Source of the DNA: Asanoa hainanensis
GTDB lineage: Bacteria > Actinomycetota > Actinomycetes > Mycobacteriales > Micromonosporaceae
Assembly (NCBI RefSeq): GCF_900188485.1
Contig: NZ_FZPH01000006.1
Coordinates: 1 to 64,000, forward strand
Length of the DNA: 64,000 nucleotides
Reading direction: 5' to 3'
The translations under genes and the position numbers were made by a program. Shown piece by piece: positions 8,282 through 15,728 of this stretch (position 1 is the stretch's first letter; each line of letters starts with the position of its first letter). The notes below the pieces were generated by a model, which saw nothing but the letters and a program-made list of their open reading frames with translations, searched no databases and was not told the DNA's origin.

Positions 8282-8959
8282 ATGTCGGATAACTTCCTGC
8301 CGTCACGCCACGGGTTCACGTTCGACAACGTGTGGCCCGCCCAACCCGCCGTCGTCGTGCCCACCCCGTTCGGCGACGTGCCCTTCGGCAAGGCCAACGG
8401 CGGCCTCTGCGGCGGCATGGTGTTCGCCGCCCTCGACTACTGGAACGCCGGCCGGCAACCGCCCGCCAGCCGCCCGCCGCTGGGCACCCCGCTCTACTCG
8501 TTCATCGTGCGCCGGCTGCTGGAGTCGTGGCGGCTGCCGGGCGGGGTCGCCAAATACTACGAGTGGATGGGCATGCCCGACACCGACTCACCGACGTTCC
8601 AGCTCTTCGGGCGCCCGTTGCTGACCCGGCGCGGCATCGTCTACCGCACCGTCAGTGGCGAGTGGCCGAGCATCCGCACCGAGCTCGACCGTGGCTCGCC
8701 GGTGCCCCTCGGCGTGATCACCGTGTCGTCGCGACAACCCAAAGACCTGGCCCTCAACCACCAGGTCCTGGCGTACGCGTACGCCACCAACGGAAATGCC
8801 GTCACGGTTCGCGTCTACGACCCCAACCGGGGCAAGCGCGACGACATCGGGATCACGTTCCAGGCCGGTGCGTTCACCCACAACCTCGGCATCGGCGGGC
8901 GACCGGTGCGCGGGTTCTTCCGCACCGGCTACCGGGCGCAACGGCTACCGGGCGGCTGA
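8282..8959 (+). CDS. Putative papain-like cysteine hydrolase, unknown family
   Basis: A 225-residue protein without signal peptide. The pattern GLCGGMVFAALDYW (Cys43), LNHQVLAYAY (His160) and VRVYDPNRG (Asp180) has the order and spacing of a papain-like Cys-His-Asp/Asn triad, as in C39-like and related cysteine peptidases: a Cys at the start of a helix, a His at the start of a strand, an acidic residue at the end of the next strand. I infer a hydrolase or transferase of that fold; no specific family is recognised. It starts 82 bp from, and divergent to, the two-gene unit at 6446-8199. GGAGGGAAG immediately before ATG 8282 is the ribosome site. It overlaps the convergent GalT-like gene by 15 bp. 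Confidence 0.65.
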   Translation: MSDNFLPSRHGFTFDNVWPAQPAVVVPTPFGDVPFGKANGGLCGGMVFAALDYWNAGRQPPASRPPLGTPLYSFIVRRLLESWRLPGGVAKYYEWMGMPDTDSPTFQLFGRPLLTRRGIVYRTVSGEWPSIRTELDRGSPVPLGVITVSSRQPKDLALNHQVLAYAYATNGNAVTVRVYDPNRGKRDDIGITFQAGAFTHNLGIGGRPVRGFFRTGYRAQRLPGG

Positions 8960-9937
8960 CACGGCCTTGGCCAGCTCCGGCGCGGTCTCCTCGGGCCGGC
9001 TGGGGTTGACCAGCAGGCCGGTGGCCAGTTCCAGGCCGGCGAACGTGGTCGTCCGCGGGTGGATCTCGACGTGCCACTGCCACCACCGGGCCACCTCTTT
9101 GGCCTCCACATCGGATGGTCCGGCGTGGACGACCAGGTTGTAGGCCGGGTTGTCGAGCACCTCGGCGAGACCGCGCAGCAACGGCGGCAGGATCCGGGCG
9201 ACGGCCGCGAGCCCGTCGTCCGTGGCGTCCGCGAGGGTGCCGCGCCCGTCGCCGGGCACCAGGACCGTCTGGTGCGGCACCGCGGCGGCGTACGGCTGGT
9301 AGACCAGCACTCCGTTGTCGGCGACCACCCGTTCGGCCGCCGTGCGCTCGGCGGTGGCCAGGTCGTCGACCAGCCGGCGGCCGGTGTCGGTGTAGTGGCC
9401 GCGAGCCAGCCGCCACCGCCCCATCAGCCCCGGCGGGGCCTGGTCGAGCGCGACCAGTTGGCTGTGCGGGTGCCGCAACGACGCCCCGGCGGCGACACCG
9501 TAGTTCCGAAACACCACGACGGCGGCGGGTCGCGGCCCGCTCAGCGCCCGGGACCGCTCCCGAAGGGCCCCCAGGACGTCGAGCGCCTGCTCGTACGTGG
9601 CCGACTTGAGATCCCAGTCGTGGTCCGGCGACTCGACCAGCACCTCGTGGTCGCCGGTCGCCGGAAACCTCGGGAACAGCCCGGTCGCGCTCTCCAGGTC
9701 GGCGGCGGGGCTCACGATCGGGTATTTGTTGGCGAACGCCCGGACCCGCCAGGCCCCGTCGCCGGCGGCCGGCACCCGCAGCCGCTCGGGCGGCGTCTGC
9801 TCCTCGTGCCCCGGACAGAACGGGCAGCCCGTCGAGGCCCGCCGCGCGTCGTCCGGCCGCTCGGCCCGCTTCGGCGCGCTGAGGCGCCACTCGCCTGTCT
9901 CGGCGTCGACCCGTGTCTCGGTGATCACGATGTTCAA
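8945..9937 (-). CDS. galT: Galactose-1-phosphate uridylyltransferase-like protein
   Basis: A 330-residue HIT-superfamily nucleotidyltransferase of the GalT branch. Visible motifs are the zinc-binding CPFC pair (Cys38, Cys41), FRNYG, and the active-site HPHSQ (156-160), whose second His carries the UMP in GalT; HPHPQ is the usual form, so Ser replaces Pro. A late WWQWHVEIHPR segment supplies the other conserved histidines. GalT swaps UDP between glucose-1-phosphate and galactose-1-phosphate in the Leloir pathway, but neither galK nor galE adjoins, so a different sugar-1-phosphate is possible. The frame opens with TTG at 9937 and no clear Shine-Dalgarno; a GTG three codons later is an alternative. 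Confidence 0.8.
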   Translation of the reverse strand: MNIVITETRVDAETGEWRLSAPKRAERPDDARRASTGCPFCPGHEEQTPPERLRVPAAGDGAWRVRAFANKYPIVSPAADLESATGLFPRFPATGDHEVLVESPDHDWDLKSATYEQALDVLGALRERSRALSGPRPAAVVVFRNYGVAAGASLRHPHSQLVALDQAPPGLMGRWRLARGHYTDTGRRLVDDLATAERTAAERVVADNGVLVYQPYAAAVPHQTVLVPGDGRGTLADATDDGLAAVARILPPLLRGLAEVLDNPAYNLVVHAGPSDVEAKEVARWWQWHVEIHPRTTTFAGLELATGLLVNPSRPEETAPELAKAVSAAR

Positions 9938-9958
9938 CTTAATGGATCAAGCCACCCG

Positions 9959-9989
9959 TTAGCACTGTTGTGCTAAAGCGCGCTACGCT
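9959..9989. promoter_or_regulatory. Inverted repeat and probable leaderless promoter of the AlkB-like gene
   Basis: TTAGCAC-TGTT-GTGCTAA (9959-9976) is a perfect 7-bp inverted repeat in the 58-bp divergent spacer between galT and the AlkB gene. A TAnnnT-type -10 element, TACGCT (9984-9989), lies six bases before the ATG at 9996, with no ribosome site between them, which is the layout of a leaderless transcript. The repeat would cover the -35 region and is a candidate operator. Confidence 0.5.
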
Positions 9990-9995
9990 GCGGTT

Positions 9996-10631
9996 ATGCA
10001 CGGCATCGCACACCAGCCATCGATGTTCGACCTGGTCGAGGAGCCAACGCTCGGCCAGCTCGACGGGCGCGTCCAACGCACCCAGCTCACCCGGGGCGCC
10101 TGGGTCGACCACCTGCCCGGCTGGGTCGACGGCTCCGAGGTCATCCTCGAGACGCTGCTGGGAGACATCGGTTGGCGAGCCGAACGCCGCGAGATGTACG
10201 AGCGAGAGGTCGACGTGCCGCGCCTGCTGCGCTGGTACGACGCCGACGAGGAGCTGCCGCACCCGCTGCTCACGTCGGCGCGCGAGCACCTGACGTCCTA
10301 CTACCAGCAGGAGCTGGGCGAGCCGTTCGTGACGACGGGCATGTGCCTCTACCGAGACGGCCGCGACAGCGTCGCCTGGCACGGCGACACGACGGGCCGC
10401 TCGTCGAGCCAGGACACCCTGGTCGCGATCGTCTCGTTCGGCTCACCCCGCCCGCTGCTGCTCCGCCCCCGCGGCGGCGGCTCCGACAGCCTGAAGTTCC
10501 CCCTGGGCCACGGCGACCTGGTCGTGATGGGCGGCTCGTGCCAACGCACCTGGGAACACGCGATCCCGAAGACCGCCAAGAAGGTCGGCCCCCGGGTCAG
10601 CGTCCAGTTCCGCCCGGTCGGCGTCAGCTAG
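9996..10631 (+). CDS. AlkB-like Fe(II)/2-oxoglutarate dioxygenase
   Basis: A 211-residue dioxygenase of the AlkB family, which oxidatively removes alkyl groups from DNA or RNA bases. The double-stranded beta-helix ligands are visible as WHGD (His129, Asp131) and WEHAI (His188); Arg200 and Arg206 in GPRVSVQFRP match the 2-oxoglutarate-binding arginines. The substrate-facing RWYD at 80-83 is typical of the bacterial alpha-ketoglutarate-dependent AlkB subgroup. It shares a divergent promoter region with the galT-like gene and probably has a leaderless mRNA. The stop TAG lies on a CTAG shared with the stop of lipB. Confidence 0.9.
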   Translation: MHGIAHQPSMFDLVEEPTLGQLDGRVQRTQLTRGAWVDHLPGWVDGSEVILETLLGDIGWRAERREMYEREVDVPRLLRWYDADEELPHPLLTSAREHLTSYYQQELGEPFVTTGMCLYRDGRDSVAWHGDTTGRSSSQDTLVAIVSFGSPRPLLLRPRGGGSDSLKFPLGHGDLVVMGGSCQRTWEHAIPKTAKKVGPRVSVQFRPVGVS

Positions 10632-11356
10632 CAACCGAGGTGCCGCGCGACGACGTCGCGGATGGTGGCCTCGTCCGGCAGGGTGCCACCCTGCGCTTCC
10701 GCGATCTCGCGCAGGGAGGTCATACGTACGCCGTCGAGCCGACATGCCGTGAACCGCTCGAAGACGCTGAGGTCGGGGTCGATGTTGAGCGCGAACCCGT
10801 GGCTGGTGATGCCCCCACCGATCCGCATGCCGATCGAGGCGACCTTGGCGTGGTCCGGCGTCCACACCCCGACGAGGCTGTCCGAGCCCTTCGGCGTATC
10901 GCGCCGGATGGTGTCGAGACCAAGGTCGGCGATCGCGCCGATCAGTGCGTTCTCCACCCAGCGGACGATGTCGGCCGGGCCTCGTTCGCGCAAGTTCATG
11001 ACGAGGTATCCGATCAGTTGCCCGGGCCCGTGGTAGGTCGCGTACCCACCCCGGTCGACTGCCACCACGGGCAACCAGTCGCGATCCGCGGGCAGATCCT
11101 CCGTCGGCGTGTGCCGGCCGTAGGTGATCACCGGCGGGTGGCTGAGCAGGAACAGGCGGTCGGGAGCCGCGCTGCTCCGGCGCTGGTCGACCCACTCCCG
11201 CATGTCGCTGAGTGCTTCTTCGTAGGGCACTTCGCCAAGGTCGACCCGGCGCAGTCCCGTACGCGTCGCGTTCGTTGTCATCGCCTCCATACTGCTCGCC
11301 GGCCGGGCGTTGCTCGCCGTGACCGACGCCACGGCCATCAGTAGCCGGCGCTTCAT
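10628..11356 (-). CDS. lipB: Octanoyl-[acyl-carrier-protein]-protein N-octanoyltransferase LipB
   Basis: LipB moves octanoate from acyl-carrier protein onto lipoyl domains of 2-oxoacid dehydrogenases and the glycine cleavage system. The signature RGGYATYHGPGQ, the lysine-containing KVASIGMRI segment and the catalytic cysteine in FTACRLDG are present. The C-terminal lid region is normal in length. The frame allows a start at 11356, giving 22 extra residues of no conserved character; ATG 11290 or ATG 11281 (preceded closely by GGAGG) would give the usual LipB length and are equally plausible. lipA is not in the window. The 3' end meets the AlkB gene on a shared CTAG. Confidence 0.9.
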   Translation of the reverse strand: MKRRLLMAVASVTASNARPASSMEAMTTNATRTGLRRVDLGEVPYEEALSDMREWVDQRRSSAAPDRLFLLSHPPVITYGRHTPTEDLPADRDWLPVVAVDRGGYATYHGPGQLIGYLVMNLRERGPADIVRWVENALIGAIADLGLDTIRRDTPKGSDSLVGVWTPDHAKVASIGMRIGGGITSHGFALNIDPDLSVFERFTACRLDGVRMTSLREIAEAQGGTLPDEATIRDVVARHLGC

Positions 11357-11380
11357 CCGGCCTCTTGGCCATGCCTTTGG

Positions 11381-12028
11381 TCAGGCGCTGGCGGGCCTTG
11401 CGCGGCGGCGCCGGGCCGCGACAGCCGGCGCCCGGCGGATGGCCCACTCGGCGACCGCCGCGTTGATGACCCAGCCCATCGATATCGAGATGGCGGTGGT
11501 CAGGTCGCTCGTGCCGAACAAGCCCTCTCCGATGCTCCCGGTGAACGCCTGGGTGCCCGCGGCGACCGCCAGGGCGTAGGCGCGGATCATCCAGGCCCGG
11601 TGGGTGGCGATGTCGCGCCGCCGGATCGCGGCGAAACCCAGCACGATGGCCGCTCCCATGGCCGAACTGACCACAAGCCGGACGCCCCACAGCAGGTCGC
11701 CGCCCGGTGCGTCCGGGTAGAACAGCGTCATCCAGAGCCCGGAGCCGGCGACGAGCAGACCCGCCCCGACCAACACCCGGCCTGCCCTTCGGTGCCAGGC
11801 CGGCCGGCTCCGGCGCAGGCGGGCCGAGAACTGGAACGCGCCGAGGAAGGCGTAGACGATCGCCGCGAGCACGTGCACCACCACCGGCGCCGGAGAGGCG
11901 TCGACGCGCGGGTTGCCAGGCAGCAGCTGCGGGCCGCCGGCCAGTTCGAGTAGCCGCAGTGAACCGGCTACGGCCGGGACGAGGGTCAGGGCGACCAGCG
12001 CCACCGGGACGCGCCAGCCGCGGGTCAT
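11381..12028 (-). CDS. DUF2306 family membrane protein
   Basis: A 215-residue polytopic membrane protein with about six hydrophobic segments. The conserved core of the DUF2306 family is seen in HVLAAIVYAFLGAFQFS, HRRAGRVLVGAGL and RRRDIATHRAWMIRAYAL; the histidines in these segments suggest heme or metal binding, as in cytochrome-like membrane proteins, but the family's role is not established. Its ATG overlaps the stop of the upstream oxidoreductase (ATGA, 12025-12028), so the two form an operon controlled with the divergent TetR gene. It ends with an Arg-rich cytosolic tail. Confidence 0.85.
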   Translation of the reverse strand: MTRGWRVPVALVALTLVPAVAGSLRLLELAGGPQLLPGNPRVDASPAPVVVHVLAAIVYAFLGAFQFSARLRRSRPAWHRRAGRVLVGAGLLVAGSGLWMTLFYPDAPGGDLLWGVRLVVSSAMGAAIVLGFAAIRRRDIATHRAWMIRAYALAVAAGTQAFTGSIGEGLFGTSDLTTAISISMGWVINAAVAEWAIRRAPAVAARRRRARPASA

Positions 12029-13011
12029 GCGTCGGCGTCCGTGGTGATGACGACCTTGGCTCGGGCGTGTTCGGTCTCCAGATAGCGGATGGCGTCGGGG
12101 ACCGCGGCCAGTGGGTAGGTCCGGTCGATGACCGGGGTGAGGCGGCCGGCTTCAACGTGGGCGCGGAGCGTTTCGAGGTGCTCCCGGCCGGGGACGGCGG
12201 CTGGGATCTCGATGCGCTGGCGCACGAACGGCGCGAGCAGGCGGCCGCGGGCGAAGAGCAGGGCCGGGCCGATCAGGACGCCGCCCCGGTAGACACCGCC
12301 GCCGGACAGGATGAGAGTGCCGCGCGGGGTCAGGGCCCGCCGCAGCGCGGTCAGTGAGCGATTGCCCACCAGGTCGAGCACCACGTCGTGCCGGTCGACA
12401 ACTCGGGCGAAGTCGACGCGTGTGTAGTCGATGACGTCGTCGGCGCCGAGCGAAGCCACGAGGTCGACGTTGCGGGTGCTGCACACTCCGGTGACGGTCG
12501 CGCCGGACGCCTTGGCCAGTTGGACCGCCAGGGTGCCGACCCCGCCCGAGGCGCCGTTGATCAAGACGCTCTGGCCCGGCTCGATGTATCGCACGCACGC
12601 CAGCGCCGTGACACCGGCCAGCGGCAGCGCGGCCGCTTGCCCCGCCGTCAGGTTCTCCGGCGCCAAGCAGACCAGGGACTCCGGCACGCACACGTACTCG
12701 GCGAACGCGCCGTTGGCCTCGCCCAGGTCGCCGAAGACCGCGTCGCCCGGGCGCACCTGCTGGACATCGGCGCCGACGGCCGAGACCCGCCCGGCGAAGT
12801 CGCGGCCACGGATCCGTGCGCGCGGCCCGGAGCTGCCGAACGACAACCGCGCGAGCCGGGGGTCACCTCGCATGATGTGCCAGTCGTACGCGTTGAGCGC
12901 CGCGGCCTCGATCCGCACCAGCACCTCGTTGTCCGCCGGCGTCGGCGTCGCGACGTCCGCGAGCGCGAGGACGGATGGCGGACCGTATCGATCCTGCACG
13001 ATGGCTTTCAT
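12025..13011 (-). CDS. NAD(P)-dependent MDR oxidoreductase, quinone-reductase-like
   Basis: A 328-residue medium-chain dehydrogenase/reductase. The N-terminal GroES-like domain (NEVLVRIEAAALNAYDWHIMRGD, split by DFAGRVSAVG) lacks the catalytic zinc ligands of alcohol dehydrogenases, placing it with zeta-crystallin/quinone oxidoreductases. The Rossmann segment SVLINGASGGVGTLAVQLAK binds NAD(P)H, and the C-terminal TYPLAAVPDAIRYLETEHARAKVVIT is typical. The ATG at 13011 follows GGAGGG. The enzyme probably reduces quinones or enones under control of the divergent TetR regulator whose operators lie just upstream. Confidence 0.9.
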   Translation of the reverse strand: MKAIVQDRYGPPSVLALADVATPTPADNEVLVRIEAAALNAYDWHIMRGDPRLARLSFGSSGPRARIRGRDFAGRVSAVGADVQQVRPGDAVFGDLGEANGAFAEYVCVPESLVCLAPENLTAGQAAALPLAGVTALACVRYIEPGQSVLINGASGGVGTLAVQLAKASGATVTGVCSTRNVDLVASLGADDVIDYTRVDFARVVDRHDVVLDLVGNRSLTALRRALTPRGTLILSGGGVYRGGVLIGPALLFARGRLLAPFVRQRIEIPAAVPGREHLETLRAHVEAGRLTPVIDRTYPLAAVPDAIRYLETEHARAKVVITTDADA

Positions 13012-13024
13012 GACTCCCTCCCCG

Positions 13025-13077
13025 GGTGTACGGTGTACACCTCCTTGTAGAACAAGGTAGGTGTACGGCGTACACCT
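13025..13077. promoter_or_regulatory. Three tandem 6-3-6 palindromes, probable TetR operators
   Basis: In the 89-bp divergent spacer are GTGTAC-GGT-GTACAC (13026-13040), CCTTGT-AGA-ACAAGG (13043-13057) and GTGTAC-GGC-GTACAC (13061-13075). The outer two differ only in the central triplet; all have six-base arms around three bases, with centres 17 and 18 bp apart. The spacing places the sites on successive helical faces and is consistent with cooperative binding by the TetR protein encoded at 13101. Binding itself is inferred. Confidence 0.75.
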
Positions 13078-13100
13078 GTCAATGCGGTTAAGGTTTCGAA

Positions 13101-13808
13101 ATGGCTGAGCAGGTCGAGACGCTGCGCCGGACGCCGCTGAGCAGGGACCGGGTCCTGCGCGCGGCCGTCGCGCTGGCCGACGAGGCCGGCATCGAATCCC
13201 TCAGCATGCGCAAACTCGCGCAGGAGCTCGGCGTCGTGCCGATGGCCCTCTACAAGCACGTGGCCAACAAGGACGAGCTGCTCGACGGCATGATCGACGT
13301 GGTCGTCGGCGAGATCGACCCGCCGGTGGCCGGCGGCGGCTGGAAGCGCGTGCTCCGCCGGCGGATCCTCTCGGCGCGGCAGGCGCTGCTCCGGCACCCG
13401 TGGGCGCCGATCGCGATCGAGTCGCGGAACCAGGCGACGCCGGCCATCCTCGGCTACCTCAACTCGATGGTCGGGACGCTCCGCGACGAGGGCGGGTTCT
13501 CCACCGACCTCGCCCACCACGTGATGCACGCGATGGGCAGCCGGATCCTGGGCTTCAGCCAGGAGCTGTTCGACGACTCACGGCGCGCCGGCCGGTCCGG
13601 CCCCGCCGATCCCGAGCCACCGGTGGGCTTCCCGGCCGAGGCCGCCGCCGCGTTCCCGCACCTGGCGGCGATCGCGGGCGCGGCGTCCCACGACGACGCG
13701 TCGGTCGTCGGCCCGGGTTGCGACGACCAGTTCGAGTTCGAGTTCGCCCTGGACCTGCTGCTGGACGGCATCGAACGCCTGCGCCAGCAGGGCTGGACCT
13801 CTGTCTAG
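13101..13808 (+). CDS. TetR/AcrR-family transcriptional regulator
   Basis: A 235-residue regulator. The N-terminal helix-turn-helix is clear (RVLRAAVALADEAG, then LSMRKLAQELGVVPMALYKHVANKDELLD), followed by the TetR_C-type ligand domain. It is divergent from the oxidoreductase/DUF2306 operon and separated by the three palindromes, so it most likely represses that operon and itself. An AAGG ribosome site lies seven bases before the ATG. Its TAG stop shares the CTAG at 13805-13808 with the convergent gene. Confidence 0.92.
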   Translation: MAEQVETLRRTPLSRDRVLRAAVALADEAGIESLSMRKLAQELGVVPMALYKHVANKDELLDGMIDVVVGEIDPPVAGGGWKRVLRRRILSARQALLRHPWAPIAIESRNQATPAILGYLNSMVGTLRDEGGFSTDLAHHVMHAMGSRILGFSQELFDDSRRAGRSGPADPEPPVGFPAEAAAAFPHLAAIAGAASHDDASVVGPGCDDQFEFEFALDLLLDGIERLRQQGWTSV

Positions 13809-14446
13809 CGCAGCCAGCGGCGGAGCCGGTCGTAGCGGTCGCCCGGCGGCGTGGTGGGTGGAACGCGACGCAGCTCGGCCTCGGTCGCGGGGCGCGCGGC
13901 GAACACCGCGCGCCGCAGGAGCTCGCGGTCGACCGCGACACCGCCTTCGGCGCTGACGATCACGTCGCCGCGACGGAGGACGTAGCCGTGCACGTCGTCG
14001 CGCCGCAGGTATTTCAGGTCCGGGCCGTCCGGCGAGCACGTCGAGATCGAGCACTGGTCGCCGTTGTCGGCCCGCACGGCGAAGACGATGATCCGCACGC
14101 TTTCCTCCCCGGTGCGGTGATCGGCCCGCAGGTACTGCACACCGGATGGCATCGCGAGCGGGCCCGCGACCACCACGACCAGGTCCCTGACGGCGACCTG
14201 GTAGCCGTGCTCGACGACCCCGCGGCGGTAGACGAGCCCGGGTTCCGGAAAGCACTGCGCCGCACTCAACGGCGAGTCGAAGAGGGTCTCGCCGCAGCCG
14301 GGGCCGCCCGGGTGGCGCTGGTACTCGGGGCCGTAGCCGATGACGTTGACGTACTGCAGTGGGGGAATCGTGCTGCGGTCGCTCGGCATGAACTCGCCCG
14401 TGCCGAGCCGGTGACGCACGGGCACGTTTCGGACGAGGGCGCTCAT
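13805..14446 (-). CDS. Conserved hypothetical protein, 213 residues
   Basis: No family is recognised. The protein has no signal peptide or membrane helix. Hydrophobic beta-strands dominate the middle (YQVAVRDLVVVVAG, ESVRIIVFAVRAD), and four cysteines occur (GPGCGETLF, AAQCFPEPG, GDQCSISTCSPDG), of which the last pair could form a disulfide or metal site. The C-terminal part is charged and helical. The ATG at 14446 begins MSALVRNVPVRHR. It stands alone between a convergent TetR gene and the divergent ABC importer operon; context does not suggest a role. Confidence 0.65.
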   Translation of the reverse strand: MSALVRNVPVRHRLGTGEFMPSDRSTIPPLQYVNVIGYGPEYQRHPGGPGCGETLFDSPLSAAQCFPEPGLVYRRGVVEHGYQVAVRDLVVVVAGPLAMPSGVQYLRADHRTGEESVRIIVFAVRADNGDQCSISTCSPDGPDLKYLRRDDVHGYVLRRGDVIVSAEGGVAVDRELLRRAVFAARPATEAELRRVPPTTPPGDRYDRLRRWLR

Positions 14447-14558
14447 CCCGCCGGGCGGCGGCAGGCCTGGTCATCCAATCGCCACGGGGCCGCCTCTCGC
14501 CGTTGAGCTGCGCGCCACCACGGGCCGCGCATGATCATGCCGGCAAAAAATCTACGAG

Positions 14559-14580
14559 GCCGGTCCAGTGACGGACCGGC
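14559..14580 (+). promoter_or_regulatory. 5' leader hairpin before the ABC importer operon
   Basis: GCCGGTCC, loop AGTGAC, GGACCGGC. It ends five bases before the GAAGGGAGG ribosome site of the binding-protein gene, so it could affect translation start or mRNA stability. The rest of the 149-bp gap shows no recognisable riboswitch. Confidence 0.4.
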
Positions 14581-14595
14581 GAGAAGGGAGGATCC

Positions 14596-15726
14596 GTGCG
14601 ATTCTCGATAGCCCGCGGGACCGCCCTGGTCGCGGTCGCCGCCGCGATGGTCGGTGTCACCGCTTGTGCCCCGCCGTCGAGCAACAACGAGGCCGCCGCC
14701 AGTGACGCGGCGAAGGCCACGAGCGCCGCCGACCTGGGCGGCCTGGACAAGCTCGTCGAGGCCGCCAAGAAGGAAGGCGCGCTCAACGTCATCGCGTTGC
14801 CGCCGGACTGGGCCAACTACGGCGAGATCATCACCGCTTTCACCGCGAAGTACGGCATCAAGGTGAACTCGGCGCAGCCGGACGCATCCAGCCAGGACGA
14901 GATCAACGCCGCCAAGCAGCTCAAGGGGCAGGGCGGCGCGCCGGACGTGTTCGACCTCGGCTCGGCGGTCGCGCTGGCCAACACCGCGACGTTCGCGCCG
15001 TACAAGGTGACGGCCTGGGACGACATCCCGGCCGCGCTCAAGGACGCCAGCGGCACGTGGGTCAACGACTACGGCGGCTACATGTCGATCGGGTACGACT
15101 CGTCGAAGGTGCCGGCTCCCACCAGCATCGCGGACCTGCTCGGCTCGGCGTACAAGGGGAAGGTCGCCCTCAACGGTGACCCGACGCAGGCCGGTGCGGC
15201 GTTCAACGGCGTCGTCGCGGCTTCGCTGGGCAACGGCGGTTCCGCCGACGACATCGCCAAGGGCGTCGACTTCTTCGGTGCGCTGAAGAAGTCGGGCAAC
15301 TTCCTGCCCGTCGACCCGACCCCGGCGACGATCGAGTCTGGCCAGACTCCGGTCGTCTTCGACTGGGACTACCTCAACGTGGCCCAGGGCGCCAAGCTCA
15401 AGGGCAAGGTCGAGTGGAAGACCGTCGTTCCGGCGAACGCGGTGCTCGGCTCGTACTACGTGCAGGCCATCAGCGCCGACGCGCCGCACCCCGCGGCCGC
15501 CCGGCTCTGGCAGGAGTTCCTCTACAGCGACGAGGGCCAGAACCTGTGGCTCAAGGGTGGCGCCCGTCCCGTGCGGGCAGACGCCATGACGAAGGCCGGC
15601 ACGCTCGACAAGACCCTGTTCGACGCGCTGCCCCCGGTCAACGGCACCCCGGTCTTCCTGACCGACGCCCAGACCAAGTCGGCCAACGACTACCTCGCCG
15701 CCAACTGGGCCAAGGCCATCGGCTGA
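14596..15726 (+). CDS. ABC transporter extracellular substrate-binding lipoprotein
   Basis: A 376-residue periplasmic-binding-type protein attached to the membrane as a lipoprotein: the signal MRFSIARGTALVAVAAAMVG ends in the lipobox VTAC, with Cys24 the lipidated residue. The mature domain (LDKLVEAAKKEGALNVIALP, YKGKVALNGDPTQAG) belongs to the group that includes Fe(III), thiamine, polyamine and aminoethylphosphonate binders (clusters D/F of binding proteins). The substrate cannot be read from the sequence. GTG start at 14596 with GGGAGG four bases upstream. First gene of a four-gene importer operon; the next gene starts two bases after its stop. Confidence 0.9.
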   Translation: MRFSIARGTALVAVAAAMVGVTACAPPSSNNEAAASDAAKATSAADLGGLDKLVEAAKKEGALNVIALPPDWANYGEIITAFTAKYGIKVNSAQPDASSQDEINAAKQLKGQGGAPDVFDLGSAVALANTATFAPYKVTAWDDIPAALKDASGTWVNDYGGYMSIGYDSSKVPAPTSIADLLGSAYKGKVALNGDPTQAGAAFNGVVAASLGNGGSADDIAKGVDFFGALKKSGNFLPVDPTPATIESGQTPVVFDWDYLNVAQGAKLKGKVEWKTVVPANAVLGSYYVQAISADAPHPAAARLWQEFLYSDEGQNLWLKGGARPVRADAMTKAGTLDKTLFDALPPVNGTPVFLTDAQTKSANDYLAANWAKAIG

Positions 15727-15728
15727 CG

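Noticed and set aside
14447-14595. Possible riboswitch ahead of the ABC importer
   Set aside because: Only one simple hairpin is present; the conserved TPP, cobalamin or SAM core sequences are absent.
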